34,735 nt of DNA from Acetivibrio cellulolyticus CD2 (GTDB taxonomy: Bacteria; Bacillota; Clostridia; Acetivibrionales; Acetivibrionaceae). The notes beneath the pieces are model-generated. The model did no database searches. It had not been told where the DNA came from and was given only the letters and a program-made list of their open reading frames with translations. The stretch spans positions 623,079-657,813 of the forward strand of contig NZ_JH556658.1 of assembly GCF_000179595.2 (NCBI RefSeq). The letters run 5' to 3'. A program made the translations under genes and the position numbers. Shown one piece after another: positions 1 through 11,800 of this stretch; position 1 is the first letter of the stretch; each line of letters opens with the position of its first letter.

Positions 1-10
1 TGTAATTTCA

Positions 11-76
11 TCAACAAGGTTCTGGTTTTTCAGTCAAATCACTAACATATATCCCTCTTAAGTTATCAAAGTCCAT
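11..76 (-). other. Possible 21-residue small ORF, or frameshifted 5' end of a gene that continues left of the window
   Basis: On the minus strand an ATG at 76 follows a purine-rich AGAAGAG about 6 bases upstream and opens a 21-codon frame (MDFDNLRGIYVSDLTEKPEPC) that ends in two stops in a row. If one base of the GG at 18-19 is skipped, the peptide continues as EKPE-LVDEIT and stays open to the window edge, so this may be a broken or mis-sequenced gene start. A second ATG overlaps the second stop. I do not recognise the peptide. It lies downstream of the glycosyltransferase, same strand. It could equally be chance coding in a degenerate spacer. Confidence 0.2.
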
Positions 77-145
77 TTTACATCTCTTCTAACTTTTTAC
101 ATCTGATTTTTTAAGTCATTTTGCAAATGCCTATAATTATTTTTA

Positions 146-182
146 CTAAAAAAACAAACTAAGGATCTTTAAATACAGTGCT
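146..182 (-). repeat. Remnant of an NRPS 3' end overlapping the end of the GT8 gene
   Basis: Bases 150-182 match 23879-23911 at 31 of 33 positions. The latter segment encodes the last residues of the NRPS that starts at 33957. Read in the matching frame, 146-181 encodes ALYLKILSLFF followed by TAG, against ALYLKILSLFLK-stop in the NRPS. The GT8 gene runs into this remnant one base out of phase, so its last codons (Cys-Ile-stop) are borrowed from the remnant. The flanking bases 131-149 also resemble the spacer after the NRPS stop. This looks like a recombination joint. No transcription terminator is visible in 1-168. Confidence 0.75.
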
Positions 183-1617
183 CTTTAATATCAAAAATGG
201 TTGGCTTTTCTACTACAAACATATATCTTTTGTCAGAAGCTCCGAATTCAAGATAATTCATACGAGCCTGACTGAGTGAAACTTCATTGGCACCGCCATC
301 ATAGTTGGGATTTGTAAACTGATCAATATCATTCTGCCAATAACATATTTTGCATATTTCCTCATCATCCCAGTCATTTGCAAAAGTTTGATACCCACAG
401 CAGGGACATGTGTGTTTTTTGCTCACAGATTCCTCCCGTAAATAATTGCGCCGTGGTTTGGGTATCAAAAATCTAAATACAGATAAACCGGCACATGTTA
501 TACTGGAAAGTACTTTGCTATTTATATTAATTTTTCCGCTCTCAATAAAATAGGACATTCCTGCAAGTTTAGAAATATGTTTGATATAAAAGCACCCTAT
601 TGGAAAAAACACGAAATACATTGCTTTAAACAATTGCGATTGCGCCATTCTTTTGCTTAAGGATTCACTGTCTTTTTCATAGTACAAATTAATGATATTG
701 AAATAACCTGTTACTGCTTCTCCTAAACTTGTTCTCAAGAATAATTTCTTAATCCTGTTTTTTAAATTAAGATCTGAAGGAATAAAATCCTTCCAGGGAC
801 TTAATGCCGCGTACTTTAGGTATTCCTTCTTCATCGGATGGAGATTCATATAATGCCACGGCTTCGAAGGTTCGGAATAGTGAATAATTGCAGGGTTATG
901 AACAGCTTCCAGCAAATCATCCCGTATTACCCATTTTTTCTTATAAAACAACTGCAAAGTAGCCACCTGATTCCATTTAGGATGTAAGAGCTTCCACTTG
1001 TCGCATAAAACAGCATTCAAGGCATCTTGATCGGGAAACTTTATCTCGTTTCGATGGGTTAAAAGGTAATCGCTGGTTTGACCCGGTATGTTGTGATTAC
1101 GCCACATAGTCATATTAATCACCATGACTCCGGCATTAAAATACTTTGATTTGCGCTTTATACCAAGACTTCTTTTATGTTGAGTCCCAAATAATCCGTC
1201 ATTTTCTATACCCACATCCTCACCAGCTGCCGCGTAATACCCTGAAACATCCGTTTCCCAAAGTTCTGCAATATCACCTTTTATAATCATGTCACAGTCA
1301 AGAAAAATAATTTTTTCTACTGAAGGATCAAAAAGTTCTGTTACAAAAATTCTGAAAAACGTTACCTGCCCAAAATAGGACATCACCTTAAACGATTGAT
1401 ACCGCTCGGGATTAAGATGCAAAAAGTGCATTTTCAAGCCGTATTTTCCGACAATGGATGCTAAGATTTCTTTATTTTTATCTGTCAGACCTCCATCAAT
1501 CACAAAAAACTCCAGACTCTCCCGTGAATCCGTATTCATTAAGAGTGATGTCAACATAATTCCAAGGTGCTGAACATATCTATCATCAGATGCTGAAACA
1601 ATTTTAATAGTTTCCAT
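169..1617 (-). CDS. GT8-family glycosyltransferase fused to a C-terminal CPCC cysteine-rich domain
   Basis: 482 residues. Residues 1-270 form a family 8 glycosyltransferase, a retaining enzyme that uses nucleotide sugars and a metal. It opens with the IKIVSASDDRYVQHLGI strand, has the metal-binding DCD at 107-109 (FLDCDMII), NAGVMVIN at 161-168 and the HYSEPSKPW motif at 246-254. Residues 270-395 are a linker with hydrophobic stretches near 333-345 and 372-386, possibly membrane-associated. Residues 402-465 form a CPCC domain: HTCPCCGYQTF, then CKIC (422-425), then a GGANEVSLSQAR stretch; this is probably a small zinc-binding fold. Glycosyltransferase and CPCC domains are usually separate proteins, so the fusion is unusual. 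The start is set by GGGGGAG nine bases upstream. The gene follows the last NRPS by 103 bases, so it may glycosylate the peptide, but the acceptor is not known. Its 3' end overlaps an NRPS remnant. Confidence 0.88.
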   Translation of the reverse strand: METIKIVSASDDRYVQHLGIMLTSLLMNTDSRESLEFFVIDGGLTDKNKEILASIVGKYGLKMHFLHLNPERYQSFKVMSYFGQVTFFRIFVTELFDPSVEKIIFLDCDMIIKGDIAELWETDVSGYYAAAGEDVGIENDGLFGTQHKRSLGIKRKSKYFNAGVMVINMTMWRNHNIPGQTSDYLLTHRNEIKFPDQDALNAVLCDKWKLLHPKWNQVATLQLFYKKKWVIRDDLLEAVHNPAIIHYSEPSKPWHYMNLHPMKKEYLKYAALSPWKDFIPSDLNLKNRIKKLFLRTSLGEAVTGYFNIINLYYEKDSESLSKRMAQSQLFKAMYFVFFPIGCFYIKHISKLAGMSYFIESGKININSKVLSSITCAGLSVFRFLIPKPRRNYLREESVSKKHTCPCCGYQTFANDWDDEEICKICYWQNDIDQFTNPNYDGGANEVSLSQARMNYLEFGASDKRYMFVVEKPTIFDIKEHCI

Positions 1618-1720
1618 TTATAAGTTCTCCCCCTAAGCGCAAGTATACAATTCTTATGTCCCTTTATTTTTAAAATGAACAAAGTCTAATATTTTGCAAT
1701 CTCCCTTATATCGCTACTTT

Positions 1721-2875
1721 CTAATCTTGGCTTTCATCGGCAATGCTTATAAGTATTTCATATATCTCCTTAAGTACAGACCATTCTCTTTTCTTTGCCG
1801 AATTAATGGCTTGGATCAAATTTTCTATTTCGACCTTAAGCTTTAACTTAGATTTTTCAATTCGCTCCTGTGAAATATTGTACTGCAAGTCAAAAAACTT
1901 AAGACGAATGTTGTTAAACTCCTCAACTACCTTCAGATACTCTTCATACTTTTCAAGAAGAATATCATGAAGTTCAAACCGGTTCATGATAAAATTCAAC
2001 CTGGTAGCAATGCCTTTCTTATGCTCTGAGAGCATATGCACAGCCCTATAGTCAGTTAAAAACTTACCTTCAACAAATCCATGAAGGGCTCGAATAACAA
2101 CATCATGCACAGCAAAACCATAATTAATGCGCTCTTTTGACATCTTCCAGTAGTAAACTATGGAGTCGTCGCCCTTTGAATACAAGTAATTTTTTATATC
2201 ATGTGCAAATCTTTTAAGCCTGAAAGGATGTTCACATTCAAACCTGTTCATATAAAAGATCTGGACTGCTGACTCATATGCCCACGATGATGCCGGTTCA
2301 TTATAATGTTCTTTTCCCTTCTCATAGGCCTTGCTTACCGAATCATAACTGAAAATATGCTTGTTAAGAACACCTCCTATGTCATACTCGATTACATTAA
2401 ACTGCCTTTCAATGTTGTTGTAGCCGTAAACAAGGGTATGATGGAGGTAATGAGTTTTTTTGTACCGTGCCTTTCCCGGAATATAATACTCATCAATTGC
2501 TACATGGAGATAATAGCCGCGGCTTATTTTGTCAGTGATAAATCCTATAATATCGGTTTCTTTTTCCAAAAGAGGTGCTCCCAATGAAATTTCGTTTATG
2601 ACATCCCGATATGGAGCCCAAGTCTCAAGATACTCAAGCGTAATATAGTCATTGTTGTCAATAACGGAAAATATATTTGTATAGTGCTGAAAATACCATG
2701 TATGTAATTTTGGATCAGTAAGGATCATACATAGAGGCAGTGCACGATGACCATTTAATGTTACTTCCCTTTGAAGCTCAATTTTAAGTTCCTTAACATG
2801 CTCTTCATTTTTTACATACATCGAGGAAGGATGCCAACAGTTCTCTGTTTTATAGACCTCCTGCTTTTCCTCTTC
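1721..2875 (-). other. C-terminal BtrH_N-like / cysteine-peptidase-fold domain fused after the last PCP (candidate release domain)
   Basis: Residues 3261-3644 of the terminal NRPS follow the last carrier where a thioesterase would normally stand. The stretch ISRGYYLHVAIDEYYIP (about 3377-3393), then HHTLVYGY (3405-3412), resembles the core of BtrH_N-type domains, in which a hydrophobic strand ending in D-x-Y-Y-x-P is followed by a catalytic-type His before a GY turn. BtrH itself moves an acyl chain from a carrier protein to the amine of an aminoglycoside. A Cys at 3309 (LPLCMIL) is the only plausible nucleophile upstream, but its motif is not canonical. The last 130 residues look helical. The assignment rests on motif memory. 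Acting as an offloading acyltransferase or cyclase is an inference. Confidence 0.5.
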
Positions 2876-5800
2876 AGGTATTATGGGAGTGACAACTTCC
2901 AAATCAACTGCACTTGTGTTTTCAATAATCTCTGCAATTGTTTTATATCTGAAAATGTCGGCAATAGATATTTCAAGGCCTTTTAGTTTTGCCTCATTGG
3001 CAGCTTTAAGAGCTTTTAAGGAATCTCCCCCTAACAGGAAAAACTCGTCATAGACTCCTACCTTATCTACCTCAAGAAGGTTACTCCAAATCTCTGCTAA
3101 ATCCCATTCTCTTTTGTTTCTTGGCGCCACATATTCGGCTCCTAAGTCAATAGTATCATTAAACTTCAAAAGTGCCTGCCTATCAACCTTTCCGTTTTTC
3201 ATAAGAGGCATCTTCGGAAGGGAGATAAACCTTGAAGGTATCATGAAATCCGGCAATCCCTTTTGGAGATAACCTCTAATATCAGCTACATTAACCTCTT
3301 CTTCTGTCGCAATGTATGCACACAAATATTTTTCGCCATTGCGGTCTTTTTTTACAATTACTATTGCCTCTTTTACCAAGGGGTGTTTTAATAGCTGGGT
3401 TTCAATCTCACCGAGTTCAATTCTGTAGCCCCTTACCTTAACCTGGTCATCTGCCCTTCCCAAAAACTCAATATTACCGTCAGGCAATCTCCTGGCAAGG
3501 TCTCCTGTTCTGTACATCCTACTGCCCACCACATATGGGTCGTCCAAAAATTTCTCTGCTGTAAGGTCGGGCAGGTTTATGTATCCTCTTCCTGTCCCAG
3601 CACCTGTTATATATATTTCCCCGGGAATTCCTGCCGGCTGCATCCTGCCATTTTTACCCAGTATGTATATACCTACATTTGATATAGGTTTGCCAATCGG
3701 TGGTATATCAGGTATCACATCTTCAGGCCCCATAGTGTAGGTTGTTACAACGTGAGTTTCAGAAGGACCATAATGGTTGTGGAGATAAACCCCGTTTGAC
3801 TTCATGAAGCTTTTAAGCTCACCATTCACAATCAATTGTTCTCCCGCAGTGATGATATGCTCAATTGATCTAGGGAGCATTTCAACATATTTCTTTTCAT
3901 TAAGTATAAACTTTAAAAAGGCTGTAGGTAAAAATATCACCTTTATATCTCTTTCTTCAATAAACTTAAACAGTTTTTCTGCATCTTTCTTTTCTTCTTC
4001 TCCTGCTATTATAAGCTCTCCGCCCGAAAGCAACGCTCCGAATATCTCCTGGTAACATACATCAAAACTTACAGTCGCAAACTGCAGCACTTTTTTACTA
4101 AAATCAATATTCGTTTTGCTGTATTGGAAATCCATGAGGTTTGCCATGTTCCTGTGTTCTATCATTACTCCCTTTGGTTTTCCTGTAGTACCTGAAGTGT
4201 AAATTATATAAAGCAGATCCTTTGGATTATTCAGATTTTCAGGATTACTAGAAGACCCTGTAAAGATATCAGCATTTTCAAGGTTTAGAATTTGACCATT
4301 AAAATCAACACCCTCCTTTAAAATACCCTGGGTCAATAAAATCCCGGTTCCGCTATCCTCTAACATATATTGTATACGTTCTTCCGGGTATTCCGGATCA
4401 ATTGGAAGAATGTATCCTCCAGCCTTCAATACCGCCAAAACCGCTGTTACAAACTCAAAAGACCTTTTTGCAATAATTCCGGCAGGCTGACCCGGGTTCA
4501 AACCTTTTTCCCTTAAAAACCATGCCAATCGATTTGCTTTTTCATTGAGTTCTAAATAAGTATATTTTTTATTATCATATTCCAAAGCTGTCTTATCCGG
4601 CGTTTTAATAACCTGTTCTTCAAACATTTCATGAATTGTCTTATATCTCTCCCCATTTCCAGCTATATTGACATTGCTAACGACAGCTTCCTTTTCACTT
4701 GATGAGAGCAGATCTATATCCTTAATCTTTGCACCGGAATCGGATGCAACTGCATCAAGTATCCTAATAAAATACTGTGTCATTTGTTCTATTGTTTCAC
4801 GTTTAAAAAGGCTTGTAGCATATTCAAGGGTAAATTCAATCCTGTCTTCTACTTCCATAGCTTCAAGTAAAAGGTCAAACTTTGCAGTCTTGCGCTCCAT
4901 TGAAAATGGCTTAAACTTAAGTCCATTTATCTCACGGCCTTTGAAATCTGCATTTTGCATTGTAAGCATAGCACTAAAAAGCGGATTTCTGCTTAAATCT
5001 CTTTCCAGGTTTAATCTGCTGACAAGTTCTTCAAACTGATAATCCTGGTTTTCGTATGCTTCAAGGGCATTTTCCTTTACCTCATCCATGAATTGAGCAA
5101 TTGTTTTATCTCCCGATGGTTTGTTTCTGATTGCAAGTGTATTTACAAACATTCCTATTATGTTCTGCAAATCGGCGTGATGTCTTCCAGCTATAGTTGA
5201 GCCTATTACAATATCATCCTGACCCGAATACATAGACAAAAGAATACTATACGCAGCCAGCAGCTCCATAAATACAGTCTTGCCGCTTCCTGCAGCCTTT
5301 TTCAGCTTTGCCAGAAGTTCAGGTCCGACTTCAAAACTCACTGCAGCTCCCTCAAAATTCTGAATTGCAGGTCTTTGATAGTCCAATGGAAGATTTAAAA
5401 CCGGGATTTCGCCAGAATACTTTTCAAGCCAGTATTCTTCCTGCTTTTTCAATTCTCCGTTCTTAATAATCCTATTCTGCCACTCGGAAAAATCTCTGTA
5501 TCTTAAGCTGACATCTGCTAAAGCCTCACCATTATAAAGACTTATAAACTCGTTGATCAAAATCCCCATGGAAGTTCCATCCGAAATGATATGGTGCATA
5601 TCAAACATAAATACATGCTTTTGGCTATTGATTCTCATTACTCCGACTCTTAACAACGGTGCTTTACTCAAATCAAACGGTCTTAAAAATTTAAAAATTT
5701 CAGTTTCAACATCACACTCAAGTCCTTCAATATAGCTTATTGGTATATCAACGTTTCCTACTATTCTCTGCACCGGCTCCCCATCCACAATTTCAAACTG

Positions 5801-8800
5801 TGTTCTGAACGCTTCGTGCCGTGCCGCCAATTTCATTATTACAGATTCGAAATGGTTCTTGTCAAAGTCTCCTTCAATAACTAAAACACCGGGTATATTA
5901 TATACAGCCTTTGAATTGTCAATCCTGTCTATTATATAAATTCTTCGTTGTGCCGAAGAAACAGGATAGAACTCCCTCTTTTCGGAAGGTTTTATTGTTT
6001 TATGCCTACTTTCAGAGGCATTGTCTATGTATGCGGAAAGTTCCCTGATCGTAGGTGTTCTGAAAAATTCAACAAGCGGCAATTCCACATTAAAAACCTT
6101 ATTAACCCTTGAAGTAACTGCAGTAGCTTTCAGCGAATGCCCTCCCAATTCAAAAAAGTTATCCTCAACGCTTATCTGATCCATCTCAAGAACATCTCTC
6201 CAAATAGCTGAAAGTTTTTCCTCCGTTTCGGTTTCAGCAGGTAAGTAACCCTTGCCTGTACAAATATTTTCACCCGGTTCCGGAAGAGCTTTTCTATCAA
6301 TTTTTCCGTTTGAATTGAGCGGAATTTTTTCTATGCCTACAAAGTAAGTAGGTATCATATACTCCGGAAGTTCAGCAGACAGGAAACTTCTCATTTCTGC
6401 GACAGTGCATTCTTTTTCCCATACAATATAGGCACAAAGGTACTTATTCCCGGAAGAATCGGTCTTATCAACTACAACAGCGTCCTTAACCAACTCGTGA
6501 CAAAGCAGCTTGTTTTCAATCTCACCAAGTTCTACTCTGTATCCTCTTATTTTTACCTGGTAGTCCATCCTTCCTAAAAACTCAATATTCCCATCAGGTA
6601 AGAACCTGCCTAAATCACCTGTCCTGTACATCATTGGAGACTCGATCATATTACCTTTATAGAATGGATCAGGAACAAATCTTTCATTTGTCAGATCAGG
6701 TCTATTTATATATCCCCTCGCTACACCCACTCCTCCTATATATAGTTCTCCAGCTACACCTTTAGGCAATGGCTTACGTTCATTATCCAGTATGTAAAAA
6801 GTATTGTTGTCCATAGGCTTTCCATAAGGAATACTCTTCATAGAGCCTTCATTTCCCTTAACAGGATAATATATTGACCATATCGTACCTTCAGTAGCAC
6901 CACCTAATGAAATCACGCGGGCATTTGGAAAGAAATTTACAAGTTTATCAGGAAGCTGTACAGGTATCCAATCCCCACTCATAAATACAAGTCTCAAATT
7001 TTCCTGGAGGTATGCGTTGTCCTTATCCTCAAGAGTAGATACAAGATAATTCATTGTGGATGGAACTGAATCCCAGAAGGTTATTTTGTGCTTTAAAAGC
7101 AGCATTTTTAGCTCATCAGGCTCCTGAACCTGTTCCTTCTTAGCAATTACCACCTTGCCTCCTGCGGCTAATATCCCAAATATATCGTAAACAGATAAAT
7201 CAAAACACATTGAAGTAATAAATAAAAAAGAGTCTTTTTTGCTTACATTAAATTCTCTATTTACCCATGATATAAGGTTTACTGCACTATGATGTTCTAT
7301 CATTACTCCTTTTGGCATTCCTGTGGAACCTGAAGTATAAATTACATAGGCAAGATCTCTGGAATCTTTCTTTATATCAAGGTTTTCATTCGAGTAAGCT
7401 TCTACTTCATCACTGCTGATTTTTATAATATTTAAGCTATCTATCTCATAATCACAATCTACCAAAACAGCAGACACATTTGAGTTTCTGAGAATATACT
7501 CCTGCCTTGCAGCAGGGTATGCAGGGTCAATAGGAACATAAGCTCCTCCGCATTTTAATATAGCAAACATTCCCACAATCATTTCAAAGTCACGCTGTAC
7601 CACTAAACCTACCAAATCTCCATTCTTAACTCCTTTATCTATCAGGTACCTGGCCAACCTGTTTGCTTTCTCATTCAATTCCCTGTACGTCATTTGCCTG
7701 TCATCTACCACCACAGCAATATTACCGGAGTTCTTCACAACCTGCTCTTCAAACAAGCTATACATAGTTTTTTCCTTTGCATAAGGCAACTCAGTATTAT
7801 TAAAATCGTATACCATTTCCTTTAGCTGCAAAGGATTTATTACATCCTCCAAACTCAACTCATCACAGTCTTGGTTTGCAAACACCTCAAGTATACGCAC
7901 ATATAAATCAGCAGCCGTCTCAATTTCTTCTGGGTAGAAGTATTTCATCGAATACTTTATTTGCATTGAGAATGCATCCAGTATTTTTGAAATCTCCAGA
8001 TCAAAAAAAGTAGTTGTCATTTCATTTGTAAAAGTCTTGATACCGCTGTCAGCCTGCTCAACGCCCCCAATATCTGGCACACTTTTTAACACATGTAAAT
8101 CGATAAAATTAAAGAGGGTATCGAATATAGGATTGCCATTAACTCCACTTTCTCCTATAATATCAGCAATATCTGACAGAAAAAGTTCAGTAGATTTTAT
8201 TTTACAATAGCTGTCCCTAACTCTTTCTATAAGTTCAAGTTTTCCAATCCTGTTTTCCGTTGAAACCCTGATAGGTATTGTGTTTGGAAAGCATCCCAAA
8301 ATATTTTCGCTGTCTTCCATAACATGCCTGTCGTGGGTTACAACTCCGGTTACAACATCCGTTTCTGTAGATAGTATCCCCAAAAGGTATATATGCGCAG
8401 CCAAACATATGTCTTTCAATGTACATTGATAGGTCTTTGCCTCCTCCTCAAGTGAATTTAAAAGGCTTCCGGCAAGATTCATCTTTAAAACTGCGCTTCC
8501 GGTTTTATTGCTTACTTTATTATTGGATATGTTAAAGGGTAGTTTATTTCTTGAATATCCTTCAAACAAACCCTTTAATGTTTGTTCCTTATCATACTGA
8601 GTTTTAGTATTGTTATACTCAAAAACCCTCTTATTAAAATCACTTTTTGAAACCAGCTTTGAAGGATCTAGATATGCCTCCTTACCATAAGCGAATTCTT
8701 TTAATATATCAATGTACAATGAAAATGCGATTTCAATATCTTCGTCATAAAAATAATTGGGTGAATATTTTATTTGCATGTAAAATGTATCAAGGGTATT

Positions 8801-11800
8801 TGAAATTTCCAAATCCAAAAGAGTATTAGTCATTTCATTCGATGATATTTGAGGCATATTCTCCAAATCATAAAGATTTTCATTATCATCTATGCTTTTA
8901 AGTACATGGAAGTCTGTAAAATTAAATAATGTTTCAAAAATAGGATTACCACTTCTGTCGTTATCTTTTATAATGCTTGCAATATCTCCCAAAAACAGTT
9001 CATTTGCTTTTGCAATTCTATATGAGTCTTTAACTATATTTAAAAGCTCGATTTTACCAATATTTTCTTTTAGCTTGATCCGTAATGGTATTGTATTTAA
9101 AAAGCACCCCAAGACTTTTTCACTGTCATAAATCGCAGGTCTCTCATGTGTTACAACCCCGGAAATTATATCAGTGTCTGTTGAAGTTATCCCTAGAAGA
9201 TAGAAATGCGCGCAAGTACACAGATCCTTTACAGTACATTCAAAATCTTTTGCTTTGGCTTTAAGGGCAATAAACAGATTATTATCTAAAACACCCTTCT
9301 TAATTTTAATCCCCTTAACATTGTTGATTTTTTTGCTTGAAATATTAAAAGGAAGTTTAGTTTTTTTATAACCGCACAAAGTATCTTTCCAATAGCTCCT
9401 AACCTCATTTGAAACTTTTTTACTTAAGCTTAATGATACATAATCCTTGTATGTAGCTTTTATGTCCGGCAAGACAATTTTTTCACCATTTACAATGCAT
9501 TTTATCAGGTAAAAAAGTTCAGTTGTAAGGCTTGCTACGCTCCAGCCATCTAATATCGCATGTTGAAATGAAAAAATGATACAATATTTGTCGTCACCAA
9601 GATTAAATAATGCCATCCTCCACAAAGGATCGTTATTAAAGCTGAACCTTTTTAATAAATCATGTTCCATATATTCATATATTTCTTTTTGCTGCATTTC
9701 TATTTCATGAGCTGTTAAATCTATCACATTTATACGTGGTAGAAAACCACTATTTGACTTATGTACAACTTGAACAGGCTCTATAAATTCATCAGCTATA
9801 AAGCTCGTCCTTAGAATAGGATGTCTATTAATTAAGATATTCATAGCTTCATTTAAAATATTTCCATTAAAGTTTTCAAGCTTTATGAAATACGGAAACT
9901 GGTCATGATAAATTGGTTCGTCGGGCCTGATTTTAGTGAAGAATACCATACCTTTCTGAATAGCGCTTAATGGATAAAAATCCTCAAAGTCAGTTGGTAA
10001 TTTTATTTTGGCAGCATCATCTTTTAGTATTACATTTTTTATTTTTTCAATCTCGTCATTGCCGTCTTTTAATAACTTTTGCAACCCATCAAAATCTTTA
10101 TTTAAAAGTGAGTCTGATAATCCTTTTATAGTGGGATTTAAATATATATCTCTTACTTGTATATTTGTATTTAGTTCTCTATTTATCTTGCTTACAAGAG
10201 AAATTGCTTTCATAGAATCCCCGCCGCTATTAAAGAAGTTACTATTTATACCTACTTTTTTGATATTCAAAAGGTTTTCAAAAATTGATACCAAAGCTTT
10301 GTCAATATTATTTCTGCAAGGCTCAATCTCAACAGAGTCTAGTTGCTCATCTGGCAGTGGAAGATTTCTTTTATCTATCTTATTGTTTTTATTCATAGGC
10401 AGCTTTGAAAGCTTCATAAAATAAGAAGGTATCATGTAGGAAGGAAGCTTGTTGCCAAGTACCAACTTTAATCCTGAGATATCAAAATCTTCTTGTACAA
10501 CTATATATGCAACAATAGAACTATCACCATTTTTGTCTTTCTTTAGATCAGTAGTAGCTTCCTTTATCCCATTAATGCTTAATAATGCGGCTTCAATTTC
10601 ACCAAGCTCAACCCTATGTCCTCTTATTTTAATCTGTCCATCGATCCTTCCAAAGTACTCCATTTCTCCATTTGGAAGCAAACGCGCATGATCACCTGAT
10701 AGATATAAGCGTTCATTCTTTTTATAAGGGTTTTCAATAAATTTTGTTGCAGTCAGTTCGGGGTTATTCAAGTATCCTCTTCCCACACCATCTCCACCTA
10801 CACATAATTCACCTACTGCTCCTATTGGCAAAAGTCTTTGTTTTGCATCCATGATATATGTAGTCAAAGTTAGAATCGGCTTACCAATATTACTTATATT
10901 TTTTTGTATTTCCAAATCTGTTATCTCTTTATAAGTTACATGCACCGTAGTCTCAGTAATACCATACATATTTATAAATTTAGTACTCGGGCATCTATTT
11001 TTCCATTCCTTTAAAATAGCAGGTTTTAACGCTTCTCCACCAAAAACGACATATCTTAAAGCAAGACCTAACTCTTTAGTTTCAAACGCTATAGCCGTAC
11101 TAAGTCCCATAAACGCTGTAGGTGTTTGATTTAGAACTGTAACCTTCTGCTGTTTAAGGATTTCTAAAAATTCCAAAGGTTCTCTTGCGATGCTTTTTGG
11201 CACAATGACCAACTTTCCTCCATAAAGGAGTGCCCCATACATTTCCCAAACCGAAAAATCAAAACAGAAGGAATGAAACATTGTCCATACATCATCTTGT
11301 GTAAAATTAAAAAGATTTTTTTCATTGAATAAAAGTCTTATAAGATTTCTGTGTTCAATCATCGCAGCTTTAGGCTGTCCTGTAGTACCGGATGTATAAA
11401 TTATATACGCTAAATCAGAGGGTGTATTTATATCCAAAATACTTTTATCATTAATATCTCTATCGTAATGTAACAAAGCTTTGTCCGATAAGTTAAACAC
11501 AGTAATATTATCATTTAAATTACAAAGTAGATCCTCGTCCAAATAAGAAGAATCGTTTATTATAAGATATTTTGCTTTACTGTCATTGAGCATATATAAA
11601 ACTCTTTCCCTTGGCAGATCAGGCTCTATTGGCAAGTATGCTCCTCCAGCTTTTAATACAGCCAGGAGGGATACAATCATTTCAATAGATTTGTCCATCA
11701 TAACCCCAACAATATAATCCCTTGTAACTCCTCTTTCTCTCAATAATAAAGCCAATTGGGTTACCTTATCATTTAACTCAATATAAGTAATTTCCTCATC

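Noticed and set aside
1618-1720. Separate promoter or terminator between the last NRPS and the GT8 gene
   Set aside because: A TATACT-like box exists but without a -35 partner at the right distance, and no GC-rich stem with a T-run is present. Co-transcription seems more likely.
8235-8426. Minus-strand 63-codon frame within the terminal NRPS
   Set aside because: Out-of-frame overlap inside the duplicated half-C, with no independent support.
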